Of a stretch of 14,761 nt of DNA, positions 1 through 6,620 are shown one piece after another (position 1 is the stretch's first letter; each line of letters starts with the position of its first letter). Origin of the DNA: JAUJNH01 sp038253125 (GTDB lineage: Bacteria > Actinomycetota > Acidimicrobiia > Acidimicrobiales > JAUJNH01); the NCBI GenBank assembly GCA_038253125.1, contig JBBSHM010000062.1, positions 1-14,761 on the forward strand, written 5' to 3'. The translations under genes were made by a program, and so were the position numbers. The notes beneath the pieces are model-generated. The model ran no database searches. It had not been told where the DNA came from and was given only the letters and a program-made list of their open reading frames with translations.

Positions 1-3
1 CCC

Positions 4-1218
4 ATGGGCGTACCAGCCGGGCTGGCAGCCTGGGTGGAACTCGCCGACGAGCTCGGCGTGGGGGCCGGACCGGGGGACTTCGACGACAAAGAGATCGGCG
101 CCGCGCTCGAAGGTGTTGCCCGCGACGAGCAGCTCGCGGAGGCGACCGGGCGGTGGACGCTGACGCGAGCGCCCCGCCGCCAGCCCTCGTCGTACGTGCC
201 GGGCGACGTCTTAGCGCTGCGCAGCCTGTACGCGGCGGACCTGATCCTCGACCCAGAGATCGGACCCCGGACCAGCGACGACCTGTCACTCATCAGGGTG
301 CGTTACGACGGTCTTCCCCTTGCCCGGGTCCTGGCCGAGGCGGAGACGTACTGGCTGCCGGCCGGCGCGGAGGAGGCGGTGCTCACCTCCGAGCCACCGC
401 CGGCCGACCGGTTGGGCGAGATCCGCCTGCGCCGCCCCTACACCGTTGTGTGGCTGGCGCACCCGGCCGAGATCTCGACGCCGGCGCTGTCTGGTCTGCT
501 CGTCGATCTGCAGGCCGACATGGACCTGTTCGCGACGACCGAGCTGCAAGCACCAGCGCCACTCGTCTCCACGGTGACGATGCTCGACAGCCTCGCCGAG
601 GGGCCCCGCACCGGCCGCCTGGAGGGCATGGTGCTCTTCGCCGATGCGGAAGGCGCCATGACCGACGGCGTCGCCTGGCTGGTACAGGTGCCGCCGGTGG
701 TCGAGGGACTGGCCGATCGCGGCATCGTCCTCGGGCGCCGGAGCCTGGCCGGATGGCGCTCGGTGGCCGACATGGTGACTGCGCTCGTGGCGTGGGGCGA
801 CTGGACCGAGCCGGCCTCACTGCCTATGCCACGGCGCCTGGAGCGTGCCGATCTCCGGCGGCTGCGCCATGGCGCCACCCGGCGCTTGGAGGAGTCGGGA
901 GCACTGGCGGGAGTCCGGGTGCTTGACGCCCGGCAGCGGCCGACCGCCCGCTCCGGTGAGGGCTCGGGCACCCACGCCAGCCCCATCTCGCATCCCCGCC
1001 GCGGCTACTGGCGCAACCAGCCGGTGGGGCCGCGAGAGGATGGGCGGCGGGAACCGAGATGGATCCCGCCCACCTGGGTGAATGCCGACGGCCCTGGACG
1101 CGGACCGCTGCGCGTCTACCGCCTACCACCGCCGCCACAGCGCTTCGTCGCTGCCAAGGGGGTCACAGCGCAGTGGGGGGGGAGGAAGCTCGGGGAGCAG
1201 CCCATTGAGGGCCTGTGA
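4..1218 (+). CDS. Hypothetical protein with C-terminal RRGYWRNQ/P-rich domain
   Basis: A 404-aa soluble protein whose function I cannot assign. No signal peptide or membrane helix is evident. Residues about 1-300 are an acidic, helix-rich region without a recognisable catalytic motif. Residues about 329-373 carry a distinctive basic/aromatic segment (SHPRRGYWRNQPVGP, then RWIPPTWVNADGPG, then RVYRLP). From memory, similar GHWR-Q-YGP...WI-P segments end many uncharacterised actinobacterial proteins, some plasmid- or phage-associated, so a link to a mobile element is possible but unproven. The reading frame is open back to the first base, so the true start may lie outside the window; ATG at 4 is simply the first one visible. 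The stop codon lies in a 13-nt sequence that recurs at the stop of the HTH remnant near 1563. That it is a gene is likely; its role is unknown. Confidence 0.7.
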   Translation: MGVPAGLAAWVELADELGVGAGPGDFDDKEIGAALEGVARDEQLAEATGRWTLTRAPRRQPSSYVPGDVLALRSLYAADLILDPEIGPRTSDDLSLIRVRYDGLPLARVLAEAETYWLPAGAEEAVLTSEPPPADRLGEIRLRRPYTVVWLAHPAEISTPALSGLLVDLQADMDLFATTELQAPAPLVSTVTMLDSLAEGPRTGRLEGMVLFADAEGAMTDGVAWLVQVPPVVEGLADRGIVLGRRSLAGWRSVADMVTALVAWGDWTEPASLPMPRRLERADLRRLRHGATRRLEESGALAGVRVLDARQRPTARSGEGSGTHASPISHPRRGYWRNQPVGPREDGRREPRWIPPTWVNADGPGRGPLRVYRLPPPPQRFVAAKGVTAQWGGRKLGEQPIEGL

Positions 1219-1221
1219 CGA
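1209..1221 (+). repeat. 13-nt direct copy of the inverted-repeat core
   Basis: The sequence GGGCCTGTGACGA here spans the stop codon of the 404-aa gene. It is identical to 1556-1568, which spans the stop of the HTH remnant. Its inner 12 bases also occur inverted at 1333-1344. Confidence 0.6.
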
Positions 1222-1327
1222 CGCTCGTCGGTTGGTGACCGGTGTCGGTCCCGCCTCAGAACGGTGGCGCGGGCGCTTCTGGGTCGCTGATTGTGGCCAT
1301 AGCCACGCGCATTCAGGATGCTGCACC

Positions 1328-1344
1328 GATCCTCGTCACAGGCC
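1328..1344. repeat. Left arm of 17-bp perfect inverted repeat
   Basis: GATCCTCGTCACAGGCC is the exact reverse complement of 1557-1573. The arms bracket the HTH remnant and its putative promoter. The bases just outside and just inside the arms do not pair, and no target-site duplication is visible outside them. Confidence 0.75.
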
Positions 1345-1363
1345 AAGGCCAGCCCGGAGGGCA

Positions 1364-1369
1364 TACGAT
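1364..1369 (+). promoter_or_regulatory. Putative -10 of a leaderless promoter (HTH remnant)
   Basis: TACGAT sits 8 nt upstream of the ATG at 1378, matching the TANNNT spacing seen at other starts in this window. No convincing -35 element and no Shine-Dalgarno sequence were seen. Confidence 0.45.
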
Positions 1370-1377
1370 TGTGTGAC

Positions 1378-1565
1378 ATGGTGAGTGTGTACGACGAACT
1401 GCCGTCGCCGGCCGCCGGGTTGCTCCGTCAGGCCCGGCATCAGGCCCGGCTGACCCAGGCCGAGTCGGCCGCTAGCGGGGTCCCCGCTCGATGGTGTCGG
1501 CCTATGAGCGGGACGTGCGCCAGCCCACCATGGCGACGCTTCTGCGGCTGCTCAAGGGCCTGTGA
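1378..1565 (+). pseudogene. Frameshifted XRE-family HTH regulator (antitoxin-like)
   Basis: This is a broken gene for a small Cro/C1-type DNA-binding protein. The first frame from ATG 1378 gives LLRQARHQARLTQAESAASGV, the first helices of an XRE domain. From about 1482 the match continues one frame over: PRSMVSAYERDVRQPTMATL then LRLLKGL and a stop at 1563-1565. MVSAYERD is the usual recognition-helix segment. Adding one C to the CCCC run at 1482-1485 restores a continuous protein of about 62 aa. Even repaired it ends just after the HTH, where relatives usually carry a C-terminal extension, so it may also be 3'-truncated. XRE proteins of this kind are often antitoxins or regulators, but no toxin partner is adjacent. 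The gene is enclosed by the 17-bp inverted repeat. A sequencing error is the alternative to real decay. Confidence 0.72.
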
Positions 1566-1573
1566 CGAGGATC
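1557..1573. repeat. Right arm of 17-bp perfect inverted repeat
   Basis: GGCCTGTGACGAGGATC pairs exactly with 1328-1344 and contains the TGA stop of the HTH remnant. The 246-bp segment between the outer ends has the shape of a tiny non-autonomous element, but no duplication of flanking bases supports transposition. Confidence 0.75.
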
Positions 1574-1703
1574 CTGAACGAGGTTCATGCCGGGCGTCGG
1601 GCGGTCTTGGCTTCCAGGACCGAGCCCTTGTCAGGGGGTGGTAGGCGAGCCGATCGGTTGGCTTGTTCAGCGCCCTTCGCTCGTCGGCGGCCCGGCGCAA
1701 CTA

Positions 1704-1930
1704 CTAGCCGTCGCTGCCGTCCTCGTCGGGCGCCAGGGGGTCGGTCCTGGTGAGTCCGATCCGAGTGCCGCCACTGACTCCGGTCCGCAGATTGAACACG
1801 GCCCACGCCTGTCCCGGGTCGATCTCGATGTCGAAGTTTCCGTCGTCCATGGAGAGCACCCGAAGCTCGATCCCTGTTTGCGGGTGTGTGACCGGGCTAG
1901 TACTAAGCTAAGTCGCTTGCGTTTCGCCAT
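1704..1930 (-). pseudogene. Small frameshifted gene of unknown function
   Basis: Reading from ATG 1928-1930, the protein begins MAKRKRLSLVLARSHTRKQ. Coding character then moves to another frame that reads GIELRVLSMDDGNFDIEID, continues through PGQAWAVFNLRTGVSGG, and stops at TAG 1704-1706 after PLAPDEDGSDG. One extra G in the GGG run at about 1880 joins the two parts into a 75-aa protein with a basic N-terminus and an acidic C-terminus. If the frameshift is real, a 48-aa ORF from ATG 1848-1850 (MDDGNFDIEI...) could still be translated. A TAGGAT/GATAAT promoter-like box lies directly upstream of 1930. I do not recognise a family. The amino-acid pattern and the well-placed start and stop argue that this was a gene. 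Confidence 0.5.
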
Positions 1931-2119
1931 TGAGCGATTATCCTATTGTTGACGGTCAGCAACGGTAGCAGGGGTCCAGCCGGCCGGCCTGGTCTTGTGC
2001 CCGGCGATTTCGGAAGTCGACAGGTCTCCTCAGGGAGTCGTCAGAGCGTTATAAATCAGGGCCGTAGGCCCATCAGGTCACAGGCGGCCGTCGCCCCGAC
2101 GCCGGCAGTCTCCCGGACT
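1931..2119. other. Gap without an intact gene
   Basis: Apart from the promoter-like box at its left end, I see no gene, RNA or repeat in this stretch. Frames open on either strand have implausible amino-acid content. It separates two decayed minus-strand ORFs. Confidence 0.5.
1937..1945 (-). promoter_or_regulatory. Putative -10 element upstream of the ORF at 1930
   Basis: Read on the minus strand this is TAGGATAAT, containing two overlapping hexamers (TAGGAT, 9 nt before the ATG; GATAAT, 6 nt before). It lies in the most AT-rich stretch of the region. No standard -35 at 17 nt is visible; a TTGCTG at 1957-1962 is too close. Confidence 0.35.
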
Positions 2120-2304
2120 CTACTCCTTGTCCTCGAGGGGGTTGTTGGGCTTCCTCGTGGGCTTCGAGTCGTCTCGAGTAGTCAAGGTTGGCGTCGTCCA
2201 GATGCTTCCAGGCGATCTCGGCGGTCTGCATCAGCTCGAAGACGAGCGTGTCGGACTGGTGACCCGACCGCGTAACCGTTGACGGAAACCGTTGAGGCTG
2301 TCAC
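2120..2304 (-). pseudogene. Small doubly frameshifted gene of unknown function
   Basis: From GTG 2302-2304 the first frame reads VTASTVSVNGYAVG. The coding-like sequence then continues in a second frame as HQSDTLVFELMQTAEIAWKH, LDDANLDYSRRLEAHEEA, and ends in a third frame as NNPLEDKE followed by TAG at 2120-2122. Removing one G from the GGG run near 2261 and one C from the CCC run near 2150 gives a continuous 60-aa protein. The family is not recognised. The middle part superficially resembles the C-terminal helix of IS256-type transposases (TLVFEL...AW+HL), but the sensible start and stop favour a separate small protein. It lies 12 nt downstream of the ORF ending at 2317, in the same direction. 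Read as it stands, the gene is broken. Confidence 0.42.
2274..2295. repeat. Tandem 9-bp repeat AACCGTTGA
   Basis: AACCGTTGA occurs at 2274-2282 and again at 2287-2295 (13-bp period). An inverted TCAACGG follows at 2333-2339. The copies overlap the start region of the small ORF at 2304 and could be a binding site, but this is weak. Confidence 0.3.
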
Positions 2305-2316
2305 ACCCTGGGTCTA

Positions 2317-2559
2317 CTATCTGTTGAGGTCATCAACGGAAAGGCGATAGGGTGGACAAGGAGTTCCGACGGGTGATTCGATAGAACCGCAGCGGCGGAG
2401 GAGGAAGCACCGCTCAATCCGAGGGAGCCGAGGCTCCCGACCGGCGGCCTCCCGGCGGTCACCGCGTCGTGCCGTGTCCACGTGCGCACGTGCCGAACCG
2501 AGCCCCGGGCCCGGCGCTTCCCACCAGTGCCCTCGCCGCACCTCGATCGCCACGGTCAT
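2317..2559 (-). CDS. Small ORF translationally coupled to the BTAD regulator
   Basis: The ATG at 2557-2559 overlaps the TGA of the BTAD regulator as ATGA, a common arrangement for translational coupling. The predicted protein has 80 aa, begins MTVAIEVRRGHWWEAPGPG, and ends SVDDLNR before TAG at 2317. It is rich in arginine and glycine and has no recognised domain, signal peptide or membrane segment. Third-codon GC falls in the second half, and another minus-strand frame stays open over 2301-2489, so the C-terminal half is uncertain. The coupling and position suggest a small partner or accessory of the regulator, but this is inference from context only. Confidence 0.4.
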   Translation of the reverse strand: MTVAIEVRRGHWWEAPGPGLGSARAHVDTARRGDRREAAGREPRLPRIERCFLLRRCGSIESPVGTPCPPYRLSVDDLNR

Positions 2560-4565
2560 CTTGCGTACCGCTTCCCGCAGCGTTCGTAGATGGCTTGAAC
2601 GTCGTCGTCGATCCTGATTTCGACGTCGTCGTCCTCGTCCACGAGGCGGGCCCGTAGCTCGTTCCAGACGTCGGTGACCCCGGCAGGGTTTCCGGCCTTG
2701 TGGGCGGCCAGCATGAGGTCTCCGTAGAGCCGCTGGTCCCATGGTGACCCCAGCAGTCCTTGTCGGGCGGCTTCGGTTGCTCGCGGCAGGTCCTTGGCCT
2801 CGAGGCGGAGCTGGGCCAGTTCGTGGGCGGCGTCGCCGATGGCGCAGCGCATCTCGGTGCCGTTCGGCATGGTCCACGGCCATTCCTCGCCGCCGGTGAG
2901 CGGTTCGCCTCGGACCAATGCCAGGGCTTCGGTCAGCCGGTCGGCGGCGGCCGCTCCTCGGGCGTTGCGTCTCAGCCATTGGAACTTGTCCCAGGTGGTG
3001 CCGACGCACGGCGCCACCCGGTATCGGGTCATCCCACCGTCGACGGCGGACTTGGGGATCAGGTCCTCGTCCTTGACCCGGCGGAGCCAGGCCCGGGCGG
3101 CGCTGACCGTCGAGTGGAATGTCGGGCGAGCCGGCGGCTTCTTGGGCCAGAGGAACCCCTCGATCTGGGCGGCCGTGTACCCGGGCCGGTGGAGGGCGAG
3201 GAGGACGGCCATCTCCATGCCCTTCGACCGTGGTGGCTTGCCCCGGCGGCCTTCGTGGTTGCCGGTGACCCCGATCGGGCCGAGGACCTCGATGCAGACG
3301 TCGAAGGCCGGCTCGGGGTCGTCGGCCTCGGGGACGACGTGCAGGTCCACCCGGTCGTTCTGTTCCTCGGCCCCGTCGAACGCCTCGAGGTCCCCGCCGC
3401 TGTCGGCACCCAGGTCCGACCACACCCACTCGTCCAGGGCGTCATAGGGCGGCTCGGCCGGGGAGACATCGTCGGTGCGTGCGGCTGTCTCCAGGACCGA
3501 GCTCACCGCCTCCGCCTCCTCCGGGGTGTAGCCCACGACGCTGGCCGTCGCCGTCGTCCTGTCGCTGGCGTCGGTGGGGTCGACGGCCAGGCCCAGGGGT
3601 CCGACGTCTACGAGGTCGTCGTCGAGGTCCAACACCCACCGTGTCGCGGTCCGGTCGCTGGCCACGACCACGGCCATGCCGGATCGGGCCGGGTCGGCGG
3701 TGAGTTCGGCGGCACGGTGCAGCTCGTCGTCGGTGAACGAGCCGGCGGCGAGCACGACCGATGGCGCCCACGTGTCGTCGTTCAGCCCGGCGGCGCGGGC
3801 GCCGTCGGCGGACACGGCTCCGTGGGCGACCAGCTGCTTGCCGCTCCATCCGCGACGCGACGTGGCCAGGTCCAGTGCGTCGCCCAGGCTGGGGGCGGTC
3901 TCGACGTGGTCCTCGAGGCCGGCCACCTCGGGTAGGCCGACCAGGACCACGTTGAGGACGGCGTTCAAGTATGGGGCTCCGAGCTCGAAGGCCATGCGGC
4001 GCAGGACACCGGCGACCCGGCCGGGGTCGCCCTCCAAGGCCAGCAGCCCGATCCGCTCGAGGTTGACCATCAGCGTGCCGTCCTCGGTGTCTCCCAGGGT
4101 CACCATCGTCGGCGTCGGGTTGCACGGGCGGTCGGCCGGTGCCACCAGCCCGATGACGTCGGCTGCCGCCGCCGTCCAGCGGCGCCCGTCGGCGCTCGCC
4201 TCGAACGGCTCGGCGACGTCGTCGAGGGGTGACGCCAGAAGCAGCTCCACCCGGTGGCCGGTCAGGTGGGCACCGAGGATCTCGGGCAGACCGGCACCGT
4301 CGGCGTCGACGGCGACCGCGACCGCCGCCAGCGCTTCGTCCACCAGGGTCGCCCCGTCGGAGTCGGCGCCCACCCGTAGTGCGGTCTCGGCCTGGGCGGC
4401 GTCGCCTGTCGGGAGCGGCGGTCGCCGCCCCGGGCGGCGAAGGCCGATCTGCCGGTGCCGGCGCCGGGTCACCAACCCGATGATTGCGGCGGCCGCCGTG
4501 CCGGCCGCGGCGAGCCCCCACGGCAGCGGCGCTGTTCGATCCGAATGGTCGAGTTTGAAGTCCAT
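2556..4565 (-). CDS. Membrane-anchored BTAD transcriptional regulator, LysM half missing
   Basis: A 669-aa protein. Residues 14-32 form a single hydrophobic helix (GLAAAGTAAAAIIGLV) followed by the basic stop-transfer RRRHRQIGLRRPGRR. Residues about 50-400 are the long acidic linker region typical of actinobacterial LysM-BTAD proteins. Residues about 421-520 form a winged-helix domain (FDVCIEVLGPIGVTG; KGMEMAVLLALHRPG; FHSTVSAARAWLRR). Residues about 521-669 form the TPR-like bacterial transcriptional activator domain (LTEALALVRGEPLTGG; GLLGSPWDQRLYGDLMLAAH). In the family as I know it, N-terminal helices and a LysM peptidoglycan-binding domain precede the LLARRRR-type helix. Here the frame is closed by a stop shortly upstream and no LysM coding is seen, so the gene looks 5'-truncated or naturally short. 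ATG 4563-4565 has no clear ribosome binding site. The family identification is fairly firm; its target genes are unknown. Confidence 0.82.
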   Translation of the reverse strand: MDFKLDHSDRTAPLPWGLAAAGTAAAAIIGLVTRRRHRQIGLRRPGRRPPLPTGDAAQAETALRVGADSDGATLVDEALAAVAVAVDADGAGLPEILGAHLTGHRVELLLASPLDDVAEPFEASADGRRWTAAAADVIGLVAPADRPCNPTPTMVTLGDTEDGTLMVNLERIGLLALEGDPGRVAGVLRRMAFELGAPYLNAVLNVVLVGLPEVAGLEDHVETAPSLGDALDLATSRRGWSGKQLVAHGAVSADGARAAGLNDDTWAPSVVLAAGSFTDDELHRAAELTADPARSGMAVVVASDRTATRWVLDLDDDLVDVGPLGLAVDPTDASDRTTATASVVGYTPEEAEAVSSVLETAARTDDVSPAEPPYDALDEWVWSDLGADSGGDLEAFDGAEEQNDRVDLHVVPEADDPEPAFDVCIEVLGPIGVTGNHEGRRGKPPRSKGMEMAVLLALHRPGYTAAQIEGFLWPKKPPARPTFHSTVSAARAWLRRVKDEDLIPKSAVDGGMTRYRVAPCVGTTWDKFQWLRRNARGAAAADRLTEALALVRGEPLTGGEEWPWTMPNGTEMRCAIGDAAHELAQLRLEAKDLPRATEAARQGLLGSPWDQRLYGDLMLAAHKAGNPAGVTDVWNELRARLVDEDDDVEIRIDDDVQAIYERCGKRYAR

Positions 4566-4660
4566 CCGGCGAGGATGCGACCCTGCGCCGCGATCTGACC
4601 AGCAGGCGACCTTGGGTCAGGCCCCCGCTGCTCCCGTAGCCTGCGGGCCGCTCCACCCGG

Positions 4661-4797
4661 TCCTGGGGCTCAACGGAGCCGGCCTGGTCGAGATCGAGGC
4701 GGCCCACAACGGCTGGATGGTGAAGCCCGAGTGGTGGGACGAGGCGCTCGACCAGGCGGTTGCCACCGGGGCGGCGCAGCACCTGGACGCCACCTGA
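4661..4797 (+). pseudogene. 3' remnant of an unidentified plus-strand gene
   Basis: Between the 5' ends of the regulator and hydrolase regions, one plus frame reads GLNGAGLVEIEAAHNGWMV, KPEWWDEALDQAVATGAAQ, HLDAT and stops at TGA 4795-4797. Third-codon positions are almost all G or C, as in real genes here, while the opposite strand reads as low-quality peptide. No good start codon or ribosome binding site precedes it; an internal ATG at 4717 would give only 26 aa. Upstream the same frame runs antisense into the regulator gene. The simplest reading is the tail of a gene whose 5' part was lost when the regulator acquired its present 5' end. Confidence 0.35.
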
Positions 4798-4824
4798 TGA
4801 GTCCGGTTTCAAGGCCGTCCGGTT

Positions 4825-5745
4825 CTAGAGGCGGGCGGTGACCCGGGCGGCGGCCTCGACGATCGCCTCGGCCAGTAGCCCTGGTGCCTCGATGTTGGCG
4901 AAGTGGTCGCCGTCGAGCTCGACGACGTCGGCGTCCAGCGCTTCGGCCAGGGCCCGCTGCCGCCACGGCTCGACCAGCTGGTCGCGGGCGGGCAGCACGA
5001 CGGCGCTCGGCAGGTGGCGCAGGGCGGCGGCCCGCTCCCGCATGTCGAAGCCGGCCATGGCCTCGCCGCCCTCGACGATCTCCTTGGCCGCCTGCCGCCG
5101 CCACTCCCCCAGCATCCACGCCCGGTAGGGGGCGACGCCAGGCTCACGTTCGGCCGTCCACCGCAGGTGGCGGGCGACGATCCGGTCGAACTGGCCGAGC
5201 CGGATGACGCCCCCCAGCAGCGGCATGAGGCGCCACCGGCCGGCGGCCATCCAGGAGCCCGAGGAGAAGTCGAGCGTCGTGGCCGCCAGGATCATGCCGG
5301 CCACTTTCTCCGGGTGGCGCTCGGCCATGAGCATGGCGATCGGGCCACCCATCGAGTAGCCGCACACGATCACCTTGGACATCTCCAGGAGGTCGAGCAG
5401 GGCGGCGTGGTCGTCGGCCGCGTCCTCCAAGCGGAAAGGGGCCTCGTTGCGCATGCTGCGGCCGTGGCCACGGTGGTCGACGGCGACGACGGTGTGGTCG
5501 GCGGCGAGGGGCTCGTACACCGACCACCAGTTGAGATCCCCGGTCCACATCCAGCCGTGGAGGAGCAGGACCGGCACCGACCCGTCGGGGCCGTCGAGGT
5601 GGCGCATGAAGATCTCGCCCCGCCCTGGGACGGTCACGGTGCGGCCGGCCGGAAGGGGCGGCGGGACCGACGCCTGCGGGTCCAGCCTCGGGCGGCGGCG
5701 GGCGATCTCGCGGACCCGCCGCAGCTCGGTGCGCAGATCGGCCAC
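4825..5745 (-). CDS. Alpha/beta-hydrolase fold protein
   Basis: A 306-aa cytoplasmic serine hydrolase from the start chosen here. The fold signature is complete: HGWMW at 63-67 (oxyanion-hole region), VAVDHRGHGRS at 87-97, the nucleophile elbow GYSMGG with Ser131, a likely acid Asp255 in LPARDQL, and His281 in DGDHF. The substrate cannot be told from sequence; esterase, haloperoxidase-like and C-C hydrolase roles all share this pattern. I chose GTG 5743-5745 because GGGAG lies 6 nt upstream and the protein then begins VADLRTELRRVREIARRRP. An in-frame GTG at 5832 would add 29 poorly protein-like residues. It lies downstream of recO in the same direction with a gap of about 160 nt, so it may be co-transcribed. 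Confidence 0.88.
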   Translation of the reverse strand: MADLRTELRRVREIARRRPRLDPQASVPPPLPAGRTVTVPGRGEIFMRHLDGPDGSVPVLLLHGWMWTGDLNWWSVYEPLAADHTVVAVDHRGHGRSMRNEAPFRLEDAADDHAALLDLLEMSKVIVCGYSMGGPIAMLMAERHPEKVAGMILAATTLDFSSGSWMAAGRWRLMPLLGGVIRLGQFDRIVARHLRWTAEREPGVAPYRAWMLGEWRRQAAKEIVEGGEAMAGFDMRERAAALRHLPSAVVLPARDQLVEPWRQRALAEALDADVVELDGDHFANIEAPGLLAEAIVEAAARVTARL

Positions 5746-5903
5746 CCTCAGCTCCCGGCCTCGGCCAGGATCAGCACGGTCATCCGGTAAACCAGAGGCG
5801 GCCCATCCCCCTGTTGTACCCGAAGTGGCCACCCTCTCAAAGCTTCTTCATACGCACTCCCGAAGCCACCGCAGCGGCGGTTGCAGCTAACCACCACAGG
5901 GAG

Positions 5904-6620
5904 TCAGCGGTCGAGGAGGTGGGCGGAGCGGAGGCGGCGCTCGAGGTTGACCTCCAGCGCCCGGGTGACGAGGGCGTCGACCTCGGCAGTGGTGGCCGAC
6001 GCCGGATCGGACAGCGCCGCGCCCAGGCCGCCGCCCAGGATGCGTCGGCACAGCTCCAGGGCAGCCTCGGAGACCCTGACGCCGCCGGCTCGGTGTGACC
6101 CGCACAGGGTGCCGCCCTGGACGTGGTCGAAGGCGGTCAGGCCGTCGGTGGTGCCGCACACCGCGCAGGCGTCGAGCATCGGTTCGGTGCCCTCGGCGGC
6201 CAGGAGCTTGAGGAAGAAGGCAGGCACCAGCACGGCCGAGTCCCGGGCCTCCAGGGCCCGCAGTGCGCCCACCAGCATCTGTAGGAGCCGGGGGTTGGGC
6301 TCTGCCTCCTGGGCCACCTGGTCGCACGCCTCCAGCAGGGTGCTGGCCCGGGACAGGCGGTCGAGGTCGCCCCGCACGGCGGCGAACGTCTCGATCGTCT
6401 CGGCCTGGGTGATGGTGTCGAGCGACCGGCCCTCGTACAGCTGCAGCGACACGTGGCTGGTGGGCTCCAACCGTGAACCGAACCGGCTGGAGGTCTTGCG
6501 GACCCCCTTGGCCACGGCCCGCACCTTGCCCCGGGTGGCGGTGAGCAGGACGATGATGCGATCGGCCTCGCCCAGCCGGTAGGTGCGCAGGACGACCGCC
6601 TCGTCCCGGTAGAGGTTCAC
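5904..6620 (-). CDS. recO: DNA repair protein RecO
   Basis: RecO, 238 aa, works in the RecFOR pathway: it anneals single strands and helps load RecA onto SSB-coated DNA. The N-terminal OB-fold (residues 1-80) starts NLYRDEAVVLRTYRLGEADR, with the basic strand-binding segment GKVRAVAKGVRKTSSRFGSR at 31-50. A zinc site is visible in the C-terminal helical domain: C152-x2-C155 and C173-x2-H176, with His in place of the fourth Cys. The length is normal for the family. The GTG start at 6618-6620 shares four bases (GTGA) with the uppS stop, so translation is probably coupled to uppS and no separate promoter is needed. The uppS-recO pairing is usual in actinobacteria. Confidence 0.95.
   Translation of the reverse strand: MNLYRDEAVVLRTYRLGEADRIIVLLTATRGKVRAVAKGVRKTSSRFGSRLEPTSHVSLQLYEGRSLDTITQAETIETFAAVRGDLDRLSRASTLLEACDQVAQEAEPNPRLLQMLVGALRALEARDSAVLVPAFFLKLLAAEGTEPMLDACAVCGTTDGLTAFDHVQGGTLCGSHRAGGVRVSEAALELCRRILGGGLGAALSDPASATTAEVDALVTRALEVNLERRLRSAHLLDR

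Noticed and set aside
1293..1306. Hairpin GTGGC-CATA-GCCAC as a terminator
   Set aside because: The 5-bp stem has no T-run and lies 75 nt after the stop codon, so it is too weak to call.
2120..2300. IS256-type transposase C-terminus
   Set aside because: TLVFELMQTAEIAWKHL recalls the last helix of IS256 transposases, but the flanking residues do not match. A plausible start, stop and length after frame repair favour an independent small protein, and no terminal repeats or catalytic domain are nearby.
2317..3429. Long 370-codon minus-strand frame
   Set aside because: It is an Arg/Pro/Gly-rich shadow of the BTAD gene; only its last 80 codons, downstream of that gene, were kept as a possible ORF.
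2760..4797. Long plus-strand frames (391 and 407 codons) opposite the BTAD gene
   Set aside because: They are antisense shadows caused by high GC. Only the last about 45 codons past the gene's 5' end look like coding sequence.
3442..4812. 456-codon minus-strand frame
   Set aside because: It is a shifted shadow of the BTAD gene with runs of Arg, Gly and Pro and no domain pattern.
4903..5790. 295-codon plus-strand frame opposite the hydrolase
   Set aside because: The opposite frame has a full catalytic triad and fold motifs; this one has none and is antisense.
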